DNA of 64,000 bases from Bacteroidales bacterium (GTDB lineage Bacteria; Bacteroidota; Bacteroidia; Bacteroidales; Muribaculaceae). Made by a program: the position numbers and the translations under genes. Under the pieces are notes generated by a model. It worked only from the letters and a program-made list of their open reading frames with translations, was not told the DNA's origin and searched no databases. Of this stretch, positions 1 through 9,777 are shown one piece after another. Within the stretch, counting starts at the first letter, position 1, and every line of letters starts with the position of its first letter. Where the stretch lies: the NCBI GenBank assembly GCA_004557825.1, contig SFFL01000008.1, positions 27,383 to 91,382 on the forward strand, read 5' to 3'.

Positions 1-2371
1 CTCTTCCTGGAGCAAGCCGCAGCATTTCTCCACCCCCATCGCGCCCGACGCCTGGCAGGCTCAGTGGATCGGTCTTGACTCCATCACCAATCCGGGCGAA
101 GGTTACGATTACCACCACGCCCGTCTGGCCGCCCGCTATCTGCGCAAGCCCTTCACCGCCGGTAAAGAAATCAAGCGTGCCACCCTGTCGGCCACCGGTC
201 TGGGTGTCTACAATGCCTACGTCAACGGCCAGCGCGTGAGCGACGAATACTACGCCCCGGCGCTCACCTTCCCCGACAATTACGTCTATTTCAACACCTA
301 CGACGTGACCCCGCTTCTGCGCCACGGCGACAACGTACTGGGTGTTTCGCTGGGCAGCGGCCGCCAGTTCTGGCCCCGCAATATGATGCATTTCGACGGC
401 TCCTGCATCGGTATGCCAAAGATGATTGCCCGGCTCGATATCGAATACACCGACGGCACCACCGAATCGGTGGTCAGCGATTCCTCCTGGCGCGTGACCG
501 CCGCCGGGCCGATTGTGGCCAACCATGAATACGACGGCGAGGAGTATGACGCCCGCAAGGAGATGCCAGGCTGGAGCGCTCCCGGCTTCGACGACTCCGC
601 CTGGCAGAGCGCCGATGTAATGGACGCTCCCAAGGGGAAACTGTTGCCGCAGCCCTGCCCTCCGATGCGGCCGATGCACTCCATCACGCCCAAGAGCGTC
701 ACACGCCTCAAATCGGGCAAAATATTAGTGGACTTCGGCCAGAATTTTGCCGGTGTGATGCGCGCCACAATCGCTGGCACCCCCGGCCACCCCGTGGTAA
801 TGCGTTTCGCCGAGACAATCAACCCCGACAGCACACTCTACACCGCCAATCTGCGCCACGCCCGCGCTACTGACATCTACACCCCCGCTTCCGATGCCAC
901 AGCCACCTGGCAGCCTGAATTTGTGATACACGGATTCCGCTACGCCGAAATCGACGGCCTCGACAAGACTCCCTCACCTTCCGATATCGCAGGCGTGGTA
1001 ATCTACGACGATATGCCGCAGACCGGCACATTCAGCTGCTCCGACCCGGTAATCAATCAGGTGTTCAACAACTGCATCTGGGGTATCCGCTCCAACTACC
1101 GCAACATCCCCACCGACTGCCCGCAGCGCGACGAGCGCCAGGGATGGCTCGGCGACCGCACGATGAACTGCTGGGGCGAAACATTTCTTAACGACATTCA
1201 GCCTCTCTACTCAAAATGGATTGCCGACATCGAGGGCACTCAGCGCCCCGACGGCTCAATCTCGGAAGTATCGCCGCAGTACTGGTACTGCGACGCCCGC
1301 GACGTGACCTGGTGCGGCGCATTCGTCTATGTGACCGATATGCTGCTGAAAAATTACGGCGACACCGCCACCGTGAAGGCTCATTATCCCGCACTGAAGC
1401 GCTGGACCGACTTCAATATCAACAGCTATGTGCGCGACGGCCTGCACACCAACGACTGCTTCGGCGACTGGTGCCTCCCCCCGGAATCGCCCGAACTGAT
1501 TCACTCGAAGGATGAGAGCCGCAAGCCCGACAAGCGCATTCTCTCCACCGCTATGTTCAACTCGGTGCTCAAGCGTATGGCCAACTTCGCCCATGTCACC
1601 GGCAACGATGCCGACGCCCCGCGCTATCTGGCCGTGGCCGACTCGCTCGCCGACGGCCTCAACCGCCATCTGTTCAACTATGAGAAGGGCTATTACGCCA
1701 ACAATGCCGTCACCGGCAACCTTATGCCTCTCTTCTACGGCCTCGTGCCCAAGGGGTATGAGCAGAAAGTGCTCAACAACATCGTGCACGAAACCGAAGT
1801 GAAGTGGGACGGCCACGTGAGCTGCGGCCTGGTAGGCGTGGAATATATGCTCCGCACCCTCACCCGCAACGGGCGCCCCGACCTGGCTCTGCGCCTGGCC
1901 TCCAACGACACATACCCCTCGCTGGGCTATATGGCCCGCCAGGGTGCCACCACCATCTGGGAACTTTGGAACGGCGACACCGCCTCACCCGATATGAACT
2001 CCGGCAATCACGTGATGATGATCGGCGACTTCCTCATCTGGTGCTACGAAGACCTCTGCGGCATCCGCAACGCCGAGAATCCCGCGGCATTCCGCCGCGT
2101 GCTGATGCAGCCCTGTTTCCCCGAAGGACTCAGCCACGCCGAAGCCACCTACAATTCCCCCTCCGGCCGCTACGACAGCCGCTGGAAACGCTCCGACAAG
2201 GGTATCGACTGGCAGGTGACCGTGCCGGCCAACTGCTCGGCAGAAATCCACCTTCCCAAGAGCCTGTTCCCCGCCACACCGCGCAAAGAGAAAGGCATCC
2301 GCTCGGTCAAGGCCAACGCCACCGACTGGATTGTCGACGCCGGTTCCGGCTCCTACCGCTTCGGCAAATAA
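1..2371 (+). CDS. alpha-L-rhamnosidase, GH78 (5' partial)
   Basis: This enzyme removes terminal alpha-L-rhamnose from plant glycans, probably in the periplasm or at the cell surface. The reading frame is open from base 2, so the start and any signal peptide lie left of the window. Visible are the end of the N-terminal beta-sandwich ('VYNAYVNGQRVSDEYYAP'), a middle beta domain, the (alpha/alpha)6 barrel with 'DCPQRDERQGWLGDR' (the Glu codon at 1133-1135 is the expected general acid), 'TTIWELWNGD' (Glu at 1961-1963, expected general base), and a C-terminal beta domain ending in TAA. The GTG at 236 is an internal Val, not the start. It is the first visible gene of the glycan-use locus and pairs logically with the downstream rhamnose operon. 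The family call is firm; exact substrate is inference. Confidence 0.93.
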   Translation, partial: SSWSKPQHFSTPIAPDAWQAQWIGLDSITNPGEGYDYHHARLAARYLRKPFTAGKEIKRATLSATGLGVYNAYVNGQRVSDEYYAPALTFPDNYVYFNTYDVTPLLRHGDNVLGVSLGSGRQFWPRNMMHFDGSCIGMPKMIARLDIEYTDGTTESVVSDSSWRVTAAGPIVANHEYDGEEYDARKEMPGWSAPGFDDSAWQSADVMDAPKGKLLPQPCPPMRPMHSITPKSVTRLKSGKILVDFGQNFAGVMRATIAGTPGHPVVMRFAETINPDSTLYTANLRHARATDIYTPASDATATWQPEFVIHGFRYAEIDGLDKTPSPSDIAGVVIYDDMPQTGTFSCSDPVINQVFNNCIWGIRSNYRNIPTDCPQRDERQGWLGDRTMNCWGETFLNDIQPLYSKWIADIEGTQRPDGSISEVSPQYWYCDARDVTWCGAFVYVTDMLLKNYGDTATVKAHYPALKRWTDFNINSYVRDGLHTNDCFGDWCLPPESPELIHSKDESRKPDKRILSTAMFNSVLKRMANFAHVTGNDADAPRYLAVADSLADGLNRHLFNYEKGYYANNAVTGNLMPLFYGLVPKGYEQKVLNNIVHETEVKWDGHVSCGLVGVEYMLRTLTRNGRPDLALRLASNDTYPSLGYMARQGATTIWELWNGDTASPDMNSGNHVMMIGDFLIWCYEDLCGIRNAENPAAFRRVLMQPCFPEGLSHAEATYNSPSGRYDSRWKRSDKGIDWQVTVPANCSAEIHLPKSLFPATPRKEKGIRSVKANATDWIVDAGSGSYRFGK

Positions 2372-2422
2372 TCTGCCATCCATTCCGAAAATAATCTAAA
2401 AATCTTATCTACAGTTATTACC

Positions 2423-4657
2423 ATGTTTAAGAAATTATCAACTGTTCTAATGCTCCTTATGGCATCGTCAGGCTTTGTGCTGTCGGCCTGCTCCGACAAA
2501 GATATGCCTGAGCCGGCTGCCGGAGGTGGCAGCAGCGAAACGATTCCCGGCGAGACCGTGACCGTGCCGCTGACGATCAACACCGCCGATGTCAACGACA
2601 TCAACATCTCCCGCAACAAATCCGGCGAGTACAAGATTATGACCAACGGTCGCGACCCCTGGTTCAAGACCCAGGCGCTTACCACCGACATTCCCTTGGA
2701 AGCACAAGCGCTGTCATTCGAGTATAAGTGTTCAAAAGACATTAAAGATGTACAACTTTACTTCGGTGACCCCATCTCGACCGACCGCATGAAAAAGTTC
2801 GAGGACATGACAGCCTCGCCAAGCGAATGGAAGAGCTACACCTGCATCATCACCTCCTCAATCCGCGAATATGGATGGGGCAAGCCCGGCGACTACCTGC
2901 GTATCGACATAGGCGCCCGCAAGGATGTGCTCCTGATGGTGCGCAACCTGCGTCTGCGCAATCTCACCCCCGAGGAAAAGAGCGCCGCCGACAGCGAGGA
3001 AGAGCACTGGAAGAACATCGACCTGCTCGAAGAGCGTCTGCCCGAGTATCTCAAAGGTTCCTACTCCTCTGAGATTACCTCTGTGAAAGTCGGCACCGAC
3101 AAAGTGACCATCACCGGTGTAAACAACGAATCGGGCACCGTAAACCTTGGCGAGGTCACCCCCTACGAGGATATGCTCCTGCTGAAGGAATTCAAGAAGC
3201 CGAGCCTCAACGTGCCCGCCGGCACCTTCACCATCACCCTCGACCGAGCCACACAGTACGACGGCTACAACTATGACCGTCTGCTATCGAAATTTGTCCT
3301 TGTCACCACCGACTCACAGGGTGAGAAAGCCGTATCGTTTGCCCGCTACGTCGACGGCGAAGGCATCGACACCAGCAAAGGCACCGGCTATGTCGACTAT
3401 TCGGGCGACATCACCAAGGGTGGCGAATATATATCGGAGCGTCTCAGCGACCTCGACCACCTCGGTCTGAAAGCCGTGATGGTGCACTGCATTCCCTCCA
3501 TCGTGATGTGGACCTCAGAAGCTGAGGCCACCTCCAGAGGCGACCAGGTAATCAAACACCGCTATATGGGCCAGGAATACTACTTCTCCAAAAGCTTCTT
3601 CGAGCGCCAGGACAAGATACTGATGGAGCTGCAGCGCCGCGGCATAGCCGTGTTCGGCGTGTTCCTGCTCCGCGCGGAGACACCCAACAGCGATGTAACT
3701 GACCGCAACTATTCTCACGAAATCGGTATGCTCCTGCAGCATCCCGACTACGGTCTGCCCGGCACCGGCGTCTTCCCGATGGTCAACCTCACCGTGCCCA
3801 AGGCCGTAAACTACTGGGCTGCCTGCGTCGACTTCATCGCCTCGCGCTATTCCGACGGCTCACACGGCCGCATCCACCGCTATGTGTTCCACAACGAAAT
3901 CGACGAGCCCGCCGAATGGAACAACTGCGGCTGGAAGCCTTTCCACGTGTATGTGGATATGTACAACAAATCGATCCGTTTGGGATATAACATCATCAAG
4001 CAGTACAATCCCAATGTAAAAGTGATGGTACCCCTCACTCAGAAATGGACAAAAGAAGAACTCACCGCCACACGCAACAGCTTCGCATCGAAGAAGATTT
4101 TGGAAGAGCTGGTGCTCCATAGCCAGAAAGAGGGCGACTTCGACTGGGGCGTAGGCTATCACGCTTACCCCGAGAACTTCAGCCCCACTACATGGCTCGA
4201 CAAATCGGCCACATTCTCGATGAATACCGAGCTGCTGACGATGAAGAATCTGGAGGTGCTCGACAAGTGGCTCAAGACCCCGGTGAATATGTATCAGGGC
4301 AATAAAATCCGCTGCTGCTGGCTCACCGAGCAGGGCGCTTCCACCCCCAACTATACCGTGACCGAACTTAACAATCAGGCTGCCTGCGCCGCCTACGCGC
4401 TGAACAAGGTGAAACGCCTTTCGGCTATCGAGACTCTGATCTGGCACGCTATTGCCGACAACGACACTGAAGGCTCGCTCAACCTCGGCCTGCACTATCG
4501 ACAGCAGGATATTGAACACGGTTCATTCGCTCCCAAGCCTTCCTGGTATGTTTATCAGGCATTCGGCACCCCCAACGAGGCCACTATCCTCGACCCCTAC
4601 AAGCGCCTTATCGGCATCACAGACTGGGATGAAATCATCCACCAGGTCAACGACTGA
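2423..4657 (+). CDS. DUF5722-type lipoprotein, candidate TIM-barrel glycosidase
   Basis: Lipoprotein of 744 aa with signal peptide and lipobox 'LSAC' (Cys near residue 23), so likely attached to the outer membrane. Residues about 45-185 form a beta-sandwich-like module with 'ALSFEYKCS' that resembles the C-terminus of the lipoprotein at 14514-15668. A second all-beta stretch follows (about 210-300), then a barrel-like region of about 430 aa. In it 'YVFHNEIDEP' (Glu492) and 'CCWLTEQGAST' (Glu636) look like the acid/base on strand 4 and the nucleophile on strand 7 of clan-A glycosidases. I recall this architecture as DUF5722; no activity is assigned with certainty. It lies 51 bp after the GH78 gene and 40 bp before the first susC, fitting one transcript. 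Confidence 0.75.
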   Translation: MFKKLSTVLMLLMASSGFVLSACSDKDMPEPAAGGGSSETIPGETVTVPLTINTADVNDINISRNKSGEYKIMTNGRDPWFKTQALTTDIPLEAQALSFEYKCSKDIKDVQLYFGDPISTDRMKKFEDMTASPSEWKSYTCIITSSIREYGWGKPGDYLRIDIGARKDVLLMVRNLRLRNLTPEEKSAADSEEEHWKNIDLLEERLPEYLKGSYSSEITSVKVGTDKVTITGVNNESGTVNLGEVTPYEDMLLLKEFKKPSLNVPAGTFTITLDRATQYDGYNYDRLLSKFVLVTTDSQGEKAVSFARYVDGEGIDTSKGTGYVDYSGDITKGGEYISERLSDLDHLGLKAVMVHCIPSIVMWTSEAEATSRGDQVIKHRYMGQEYYFSKSFFERQDKILMELQRRGIAVFGVFLLRAETPNSDVTDRNYSHEIGMLLQHPDYGLPGTGVFPMVNLTVPKAVNYWAACVDFIASRYSDGSHGRIHRYVFHNEIDEPAEWNNCGWKPFHVYVDMYNKSIRLGYNIIKQYNPNVKVMVPLTQKWTKEELTATRNSFASKKILEELVLHSQKEGDFDWGVGYHAYPENFSPTTWLDKSATFSMNTELLTMKNLEVLDKWLKTPVNMYQGNKIRCCWLTEQGASTPNYTVTELNNQAACAAYALNKVKRLSAIETLIWHAIADNDTEGSLNLGLHYRQQDIEHGSFAPKPSWYVYQAFGTPNEATILDPYKRLIGITDWDEIIHQVND

Positions 4658-4697
4658 GATGCGCGCCACTCATTTTTCATAAGAAACCAATCTCCAC

Positions 4698-7600
4698 ATG
4701 AAAATACATAGTGCAAAATCCACAATGGCGCTTCTGCTCACGGCCACGGCTGTGATGGCAGCGCCTCCGGCATCAGCCTCCTCCACCGCTGCCGCCGAGC
4801 CTCAGACCGCTTCGGCATCTCCGGCAAGAACGGCAGTGAAAGGCACTGTTGTCGACGAAAACGGCGAGCCGCTCATCGGCGTCACCGTTGCCGAAAAAGG
4901 GAAAACCACAAATGCCACTATGACCAACATCGACGGTGAATTCACCATCAATGTACGGCCCGGGGCAACGCTGCGCCTCTCCTATGTAGGCTACACCACA
5001 CGCGAAGTATCCACCCAGGGGCACACAGGCTCCCTGGCCATCACCCTCGACCCCGACGACAATCTCCTCGACGAGGTTGTGGTGGTAGGTTACGGCGCAC
5101 AGAAGAAAATCTCCGTTACCGGTGCCGTGGCCTCCATCAAGACCGAAGACATCAAGAAGAATGCCGCTCCTAACCTCGCGGCATCTCTCTCGGGCCGTCT
5201 GCCCGGTCTTGCCACAATGCAGACCACCGGCCGCCCCGGTGCCGACGGTGTGACAATGTATCTGCGCGGTGCCGGCACAGTCAACGGCTCCAACCCGCTG
5301 ATTCTTATCGACGGCGTGCCCCGCGACGGCATCAGCTATCTCGACCCCAACGAGGTGGAGACAGTGACCGTGCTTAAAGACGCCTCCGCCACGGCAGTGT
5401 TCGGTGTGCGCGGCGCCAACGGTGTAATCCTCATCACCACCCGCCGCGGCCAGCAGGGCACAATGGAGCTGAGCGCATCGGTCGACTTCTCGCTGCAGAA
5501 GTTCACCACCTCCACCGACCGCATTCACTCCTGGGAATATGCCGCGCTGAGCAATGAGGCATTCCTCAACGACAACCCCGGCGGCGAGGCTCCCTACACA
5601 CCTTATATGATAGATATGTATCGCAGCGGCGCCAACCCCGCCTTCTACCCCGACGTTTACGCTATGGACTACTTCTTCAAGAAGTGGGCACCGCAGACCC
5701 GCGTGAACCTGAATATGAACGGCGGCAGCGAACGTATGCAGTACTTCGTCAACGTAGGCTATGTGGGCCAGTCGAGTATGTTCAAGACTGTAGACAAGAA
5801 GGAGCTGGGCTACGACCCCTCCTATCACCTCAACCGCTACACCTTTCGCTCCAATGTGGATGTGAACTTAGCTTCCAATCTCAAGCTCTCGGTCAATCTG
5901 GCCTCATACCTTGAGAAAGTGAACTCTCCCCAGGCACGCGATCTCTACGGCGGCGATGTGAACTATATGACGGCCGACCTTTTCGCACACGCCATCAGTA
6001 TGCCCCCCAACTCACAGGGGCCTACCACCGTGGCCGGCTACACCACCCCCGACGGCACAGTGGTGCCCGCCGGTGAACCGGTGTCGCCCAGCTCCGTCTC
6101 CGACCCCAAGGACAATAAGTATGCCGATATGAACTACCGCGGCTACCAGCGCTCCACCAACCTGAGCCTCAACTCCTCGGTGATTCTCGACTGGGGTCTC
6201 GACTTCATCACAAAAGGCCTGAGCACCAAGTTTATGGCTTCGTTCGACGCTTTCTCCTCCACCACGACCACCGCCACCAGGATGTACAACCTCTACCAGG
6301 CATATCCGGCAAAGTCGCCCGACGAGAAGTGCTACTACAACGCTATCCGTCTGAACGCCAACGATGTGATTTCCACTCCCTCGCGCGCAAGCTCATCGAA
6401 CTACTACCTCAACCTGCAGTTCTCCATCAACTACGCCCGCAACTTCGGTCTGCACCGCCTCACGGCTATGGCCCTTATGCAGCGCGACAACTGGCAGACC
6501 GCCTCTCCCGACCTTCCCTACAATATGCTGGGCTTCTCGGGCCGCGTGACATACGACTATGACTCCCGCTACCTGGCCGAGGTGAATGTGGGCTACAACG
6601 GTTCCGAACAGTTCGCCAAGGATCGCCGCTTCGGTTTCTTCCCCGCCTTCTCTGCCGGCTGGGTTGTTTCCAACGAATCCTTCCTCCGCGAGAACCGCAT
6701 CCTCACTCACTTGAAGCTCCGTGCATCGGTGGGCAAGGTCGGCAACGACAAACTCGGCTCCTCGCGCTTCCTCTATCTCTCCTCCATCACTATGGGAGGC
6801 GGCTTCTCCCCTTCGCTCGGTCTTGGTCAGGGCGTTTACATCGGCCGTATGGGCAATGAGAACCTTACCTGGGAAACAGCCGTGAAGCAGAACTACGGTG
6901 TGGACCTGAAGCTTTTCGACCACATCTCCCTCTCCTTCGACTACTTCAACGAGCACCGCAAGGATATCCTCATCTCGCGCGGCACAGTGCCCGCCCTGCA
7001 GGGTGTGCCTCTGGGCAACCTTCCCAAGGTGAATATGGGTAAAATCGACAACCACGGCTATGAAATCGAAGCCCGCTACAACAACCGCTTCGGGGAATTC
7101 CTCGTATCCTTCAACGGCAACTTCGGCTTCAACAAAAACAAGATTACCGACATCGATGAAGCACAGCTTGGCGAGGACTATGCCTGCCGCTACCGCCAGA
7201 CCGGCTACAGCGTGGGCCAGGAATTCGGCTACACCATCGACCGCTCCAACGGCAATGGCTTCATCAACACTCCCGAAGAACTCGAATGGGCCAAGAAAGC
7301 CTACCAGATGGGCACTCCCCGTATGGGCGACTTCCTCTATAAGGATGTCAACGGCGACGGCATAATCTCCGACAAAGATTACCTCCCCATCGGCTACACC
7401 AACGTGCCGCAGATCACTTACGGCTTCGGCGCACAGATTGAATGGCGCGGCATCGACTTCTCCTTCTTCTTCTCCGGTCTGGGCAAGGCTTCGCGCACCT
7501 ACAACTCCTGGGGTGTGATAGAAACGGCGGGCCAGGGCTACTTCAATGAGGAGCACCGCCACGCATGGACTCCCGAGCGCTACGCCGCCGGAGAGGAAAT

Positions 7601-7886
7601 CCGCTACCCGGCTCTGGGCACAGTGACAACCGTGTCGATGCAGCCCAACGACTACTTCATTATGGACCGCAGTTTTATCCGTCTGAAGAGCATTGAGCTT
7701 GGCTACTCGCTGCCGCAGCAGTGGCTCAAGAAAATCGGTGTCAAGCAGTGCCGCTTCCACATTTCGGGCAACAACCTGCTCACCTTCAAGAAAATCAAGC
7801 AGAAAACCATCGACCCGGAGCAATACTGGGAAGCTGCATATCCTCTCCACAAGCTCGTCAACTTCGGTGTAAACTTAGTATTCTAA
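4698..7886 (+). CDS. SusC/RagA-like TonB-dependent outer-membrane transporter (pair 1)
   Basis: TonB-dependent oligosaccharide importer of 1062 aa. After a signal peptide and an Ala/Ser/Pro-rich stretch come a CarboxypepD_reg-like domain (about 48-125, 'VKGTVVDENGEPLIGV'), the linker 'LDEVVVVGYGAQKK', the plug with 'PLILIDGVPRDGISYLDP' and 'VTVLKDASATAVFGVRGAN', and a 22-strand barrel ending in 'NFGVNLVF' with the usual terminal Phe. Length is typical for SusC. The cognate susD follows 25 bp downstream; together they form the lidded import complex. The substrate is inferred from the neighbouring rhamnosidase, GH127 and GH2 genes to be a rhamnose/arabinose/galactose-containing plant glycan fragment. 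Confidence 0.95.
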   Translation: MKIHSAKSTMALLLTATAVMAAPPASASSTAAAEPQTASASPARTAVKGTVVDENGEPLIGVTVAEKGKTTNATMTNIDGEFTINVRPGATLRLSYVGYTTREVSTQGHTGSLAITLDPDDNLLDEVVVVGYGAQKKISVTGAVASIKTEDIKKNAAPNLAASLSGRLPGLATMQTTGRPGADGVTMYLRGAGTVNGSNPLILIDGVPRDGISYLDPNEVETVTVLKDASATAVFGVRGANGVILITTRRGQQGTMELSASVDFSLQKFTTSTDRIHSWEYAALSNEAFLNDNPGGEAPYTPYMIDMYRSGANPAFYPDVYAMDYFFKKWAPQTRVNLNMNGGSERMQYFVNVGYVGQSSMFKTVDKKELGYDPSYHLNRYTFRSNVDVNLASNLKLSVNLASYLEKVNSPQARDLYGGDVNYMTADLFAHAISMPPNSQGPTTVAGYTTPDGTVVPAGEPVSPSSVSDPKDNKYADMNYRGYQRSTNLSLNSSVILDWGLDFITKGLSTKFMASFDAFSSTTTTATRMYNLYQAYPAKSPDEKCYYNAIRLNANDVISTPSRASSSNYYLNLQFSINYARNFGLHRLTAMALMQRDNWQTASPDLPYNMLGFSGRVTYDYDSRYLAEVNVGYNGSEQFAKDRRFGFFPAFSAGWVVSNESFLRENRILTHLKLRASVGKVGNDKLGSSRFLYLSSITMGGGFSPSLGLGQGVYIGRMGNENLTWETAVKQNYGVDLKLFDHISLSFDYFNEHRKDILISRGTVPALQGVPLGNLPKVNMGKIDNHGYEIEARYNNRFGEFLVSFNGNFGFNKNKITDIDEAQLGEDYACRYRQTGYSVGQEFGYTIDRSNGNGFINTPEELEWAKKAYQMGTPRMGDFLYKDVNGDGIISDKDYLPIGYTNVPQITYGFGAQIEWRGIDFSFFFSGLGKASRTYNSWGVIETAGQGYFNEEHRHAWTPERYAAGEEIRYPALGTVTTVSMQPNDYFIMDRSFIRLKSIELGYSLPQQWLKKIGVKQCRFHISGNNLLTFKKIKQKTIDPEQYWEAAYPLHKLVNFGVNLVF

Positions 7887-7911
7887 CCTCTCTCACCTAT
7901 CTATAACCGCA

Positions 7912-9741
7912 ATGAAACTGAAAAAACATATCCTGTACATCCTTGCCGGCGCACTCTCCCTCGCGGGAGCCACCTCCTGCTCCGATGTCCTCGACGAAGC
8001 GCCCGACGGCTCCATGGAGTTCGATGAAGTCTTTAAGGATCCGGTGAAGACGGCCGCTTTCCTCAATACCTGCTACCTGAACATACCGCAGAAAAGCTAT
8101 TTCTACTGGGGCTGGGAAACGCTTCCCAATGCTTTAAGCGATGATGGCTGGACATGCTGGGATTGCGCCGGTGAGCCTGCAGGCCAGGTTTACGCAGGCA
8201 AAGGATCAGCCGCCGAACATCCTATTTCCGACTGGGGTCCGCGCTTCGGCGGCGCAGAGGGCGACTACTGGAACAAATATTTCCAGCAAATCCGCTACTG
8301 CTCGCTTTTCCTTGAAAATATCGACAAGGCTGCCGTGGCCTCGGAAGCACAGCGTGACCGTATGCGTGCCGAAGCCCACGTGCTCCGCGCATATTTCTAT
8401 TCCGAACTGGTGAAATGGTATGGCCAGGTGCCCATTCTCGAGAACTCTGTGGCCTTCGACGCAGACTTCTCCACACTGCGCCGCGCATCGGTCTACGATG
8501 TGGCCAAATTCATCGAAAACGACTGCGACTTCGCCATCTACTCCGATAATCTTCCCTGGCGCATCACTTCCCCCTCCGAGGCTACCCGCGTGACCAAGGC
8601 TCTTGCCTGGACAATCAAGGCCAAGATGATGCTCTTCGCCGCATCACCTCTCTTCAACGAGGGCGCCGACCACTGGGAAGAGGCGTATGAAGTGAACCGC
8701 CAGGCAGTGCAGGCGCTTAAAGACAATGGCTACGAGCTATTCACCCACTGCACCAACCCCAACACCTATGGCACCGGTGATGCCGCATGCCTCCGACAGC
8801 TCGTAACGCAGTGGGTCGACTACAGTGCCGAACCCCGCGACAAGGAGACTATCTGGCAGGGCAAAGATGCAGGTTGCTTCGTATGGCACATCGGTTATAT
8901 AGGCTCAGGTATGGACGGTACCTACTCCGCAGGCTGCGTGCCCACACAGGAGCTGGCCGACGCTTTCAACACCACCGACGGCGAGCCTGTCCTCGACCTC
9001 GCCCGCCCCTATCTCGACGAGCGTCACCTGCAGCCCAACTATAACCCCAAAAGCTGCTACGACCCCAACAACCCCTACGAGAACCGCGACCCGCGTATGG
9101 CCGAGACAATGCTCTACAACGGCGCCCACTTTATGTATCAGGGCGTCGACAACGTAGTGGAGACATTTGAAGGCGGCAAGCACCATATCGACCTCTCATC
9201 GACCGACGACTTCACCCGCACCGGCTACTACCACTGCAAGCTCGTGCCGCCCGGCGCCTCGCAAGGCTCGCAATTTCAAGTCAACACCCCCTCGCATCGC
9301 TATTTCCGCCTGGCCGAGGTTATCCTCAACTACGCTGAGGCTGCTGCCGAAGCAGGGCATCTCGACGAAGCCAAGGAGGCCGTCGACGAAATCCGCGCAC
9401 GTGTGAAAATGCCGGCGCTTCCCGCAGGCCTGAGCAAAGAAGAAATGATTCTGCGCGTGCGCAACGAGCGCCGTGTGGAGCTTGCCTGGGAAGAAACCCG
9501 CTACTGGGATGTGCGCCGCTGGAAGAAACCGCTCGAAGATATGCACGACGTATGCGCCTACCTCACCGGCATGCGCCCCATCAAGCAGCCCGACGGCACC
9601 TTCCGCTACGAGCGCTACTCTATCTGGGAAAATATGCGCGGCGGCGCTGAAATGCGCGACAAGCTGCTGCCCATTCCGCTTACCGAAGCTGCCCGCCTCG
9701 AAGGCGTGACCGGCGTGAAATGGCAGAACCCCGGATGGTAA
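7912..9741 (+). CDS. SusD/RagB-like surface glycan-binding lipoprotein (pair 1)
   Basis: Lid of the SusCD import complex, 609 aa. The signal peptide ends in 'GATSCSDVLDEAP', with the lipid-modified Cys about residue 23. The N-terminal SusD-like region carries TPR-type helices ('AEAHVLRAYFYSELVKWYGQVP'-like segment near residues 145-165) and the C-terminal RagB/SusD domain has the family hallmarks 'YRLAEVILNYAEAA'-type helix, 'DEIRARVKMPALP', 'RNERRVELAWEETRYWDVRRW' (split here across the motif) and the ending 'WQNPGW'. It sits between its own susC and the second susC, all on the plus strand with short gaps. Confidence 0.95.
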   Translation: MKLKKHILYILAGALSLAGATSCSDVLDEAPDGSMEFDEVFKDPVKTAAFLNTCYLNIPQKSYFYWGWETLPNALSDDGWTCWDCAGEPAGQVYAGKGSAAEHPISDWGPRFGGAEGDYWNKYFQQIRYCSLFLENIDKAAVASEAQRDRMRAEAHVLRAYFYSELVKWYGQVPILENSVAFDADFSTLRRASVYDVAKFIENDCDFAIYSDNLPWRITSPSEATRVTKALAWTIKAKMMLFAASPLFNEGADHWEEAYEVNRQAVQALKDNGYELFTHCTNPNTYGTGDAACLRQLVTQWVDYSAEPRDKETIWQGKDAGCFVWHIGYIGSGMDGTYSAGCVPTQELADAFNTTDGEPVLDLARPYLDERHLQPNYNPKSCYDPNNPYENRDPRMAETMLYNGAHFMYQGVDNVVETFEGGKHHIDLSSTDDFTRTGYYHCKLVPPGASQGSQFQVNTPSHRYFRLAEVILNYAEAAAEAGHLDEAKEAVDEIRARVKMPALPAGLSKEEMILRVRNERRVELAWEETRYWDVRRWKKPLEDMHDVCAYLTGMRPIKQPDGTFRYERYSIWENMRGGAEMRDKLLPIPLTEAARLEGVTGVKWQNPGW

Positions 9742-9777
9742 TCCTCCTTTTTCTCAATCACAGTTAATACAGATAAA

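Noticed and set aside
236..2371. GTG at 236 as the start of the GH78 gene
   Set aside because: The conserved N-terminal domain continues upstream in frame to the window edge.
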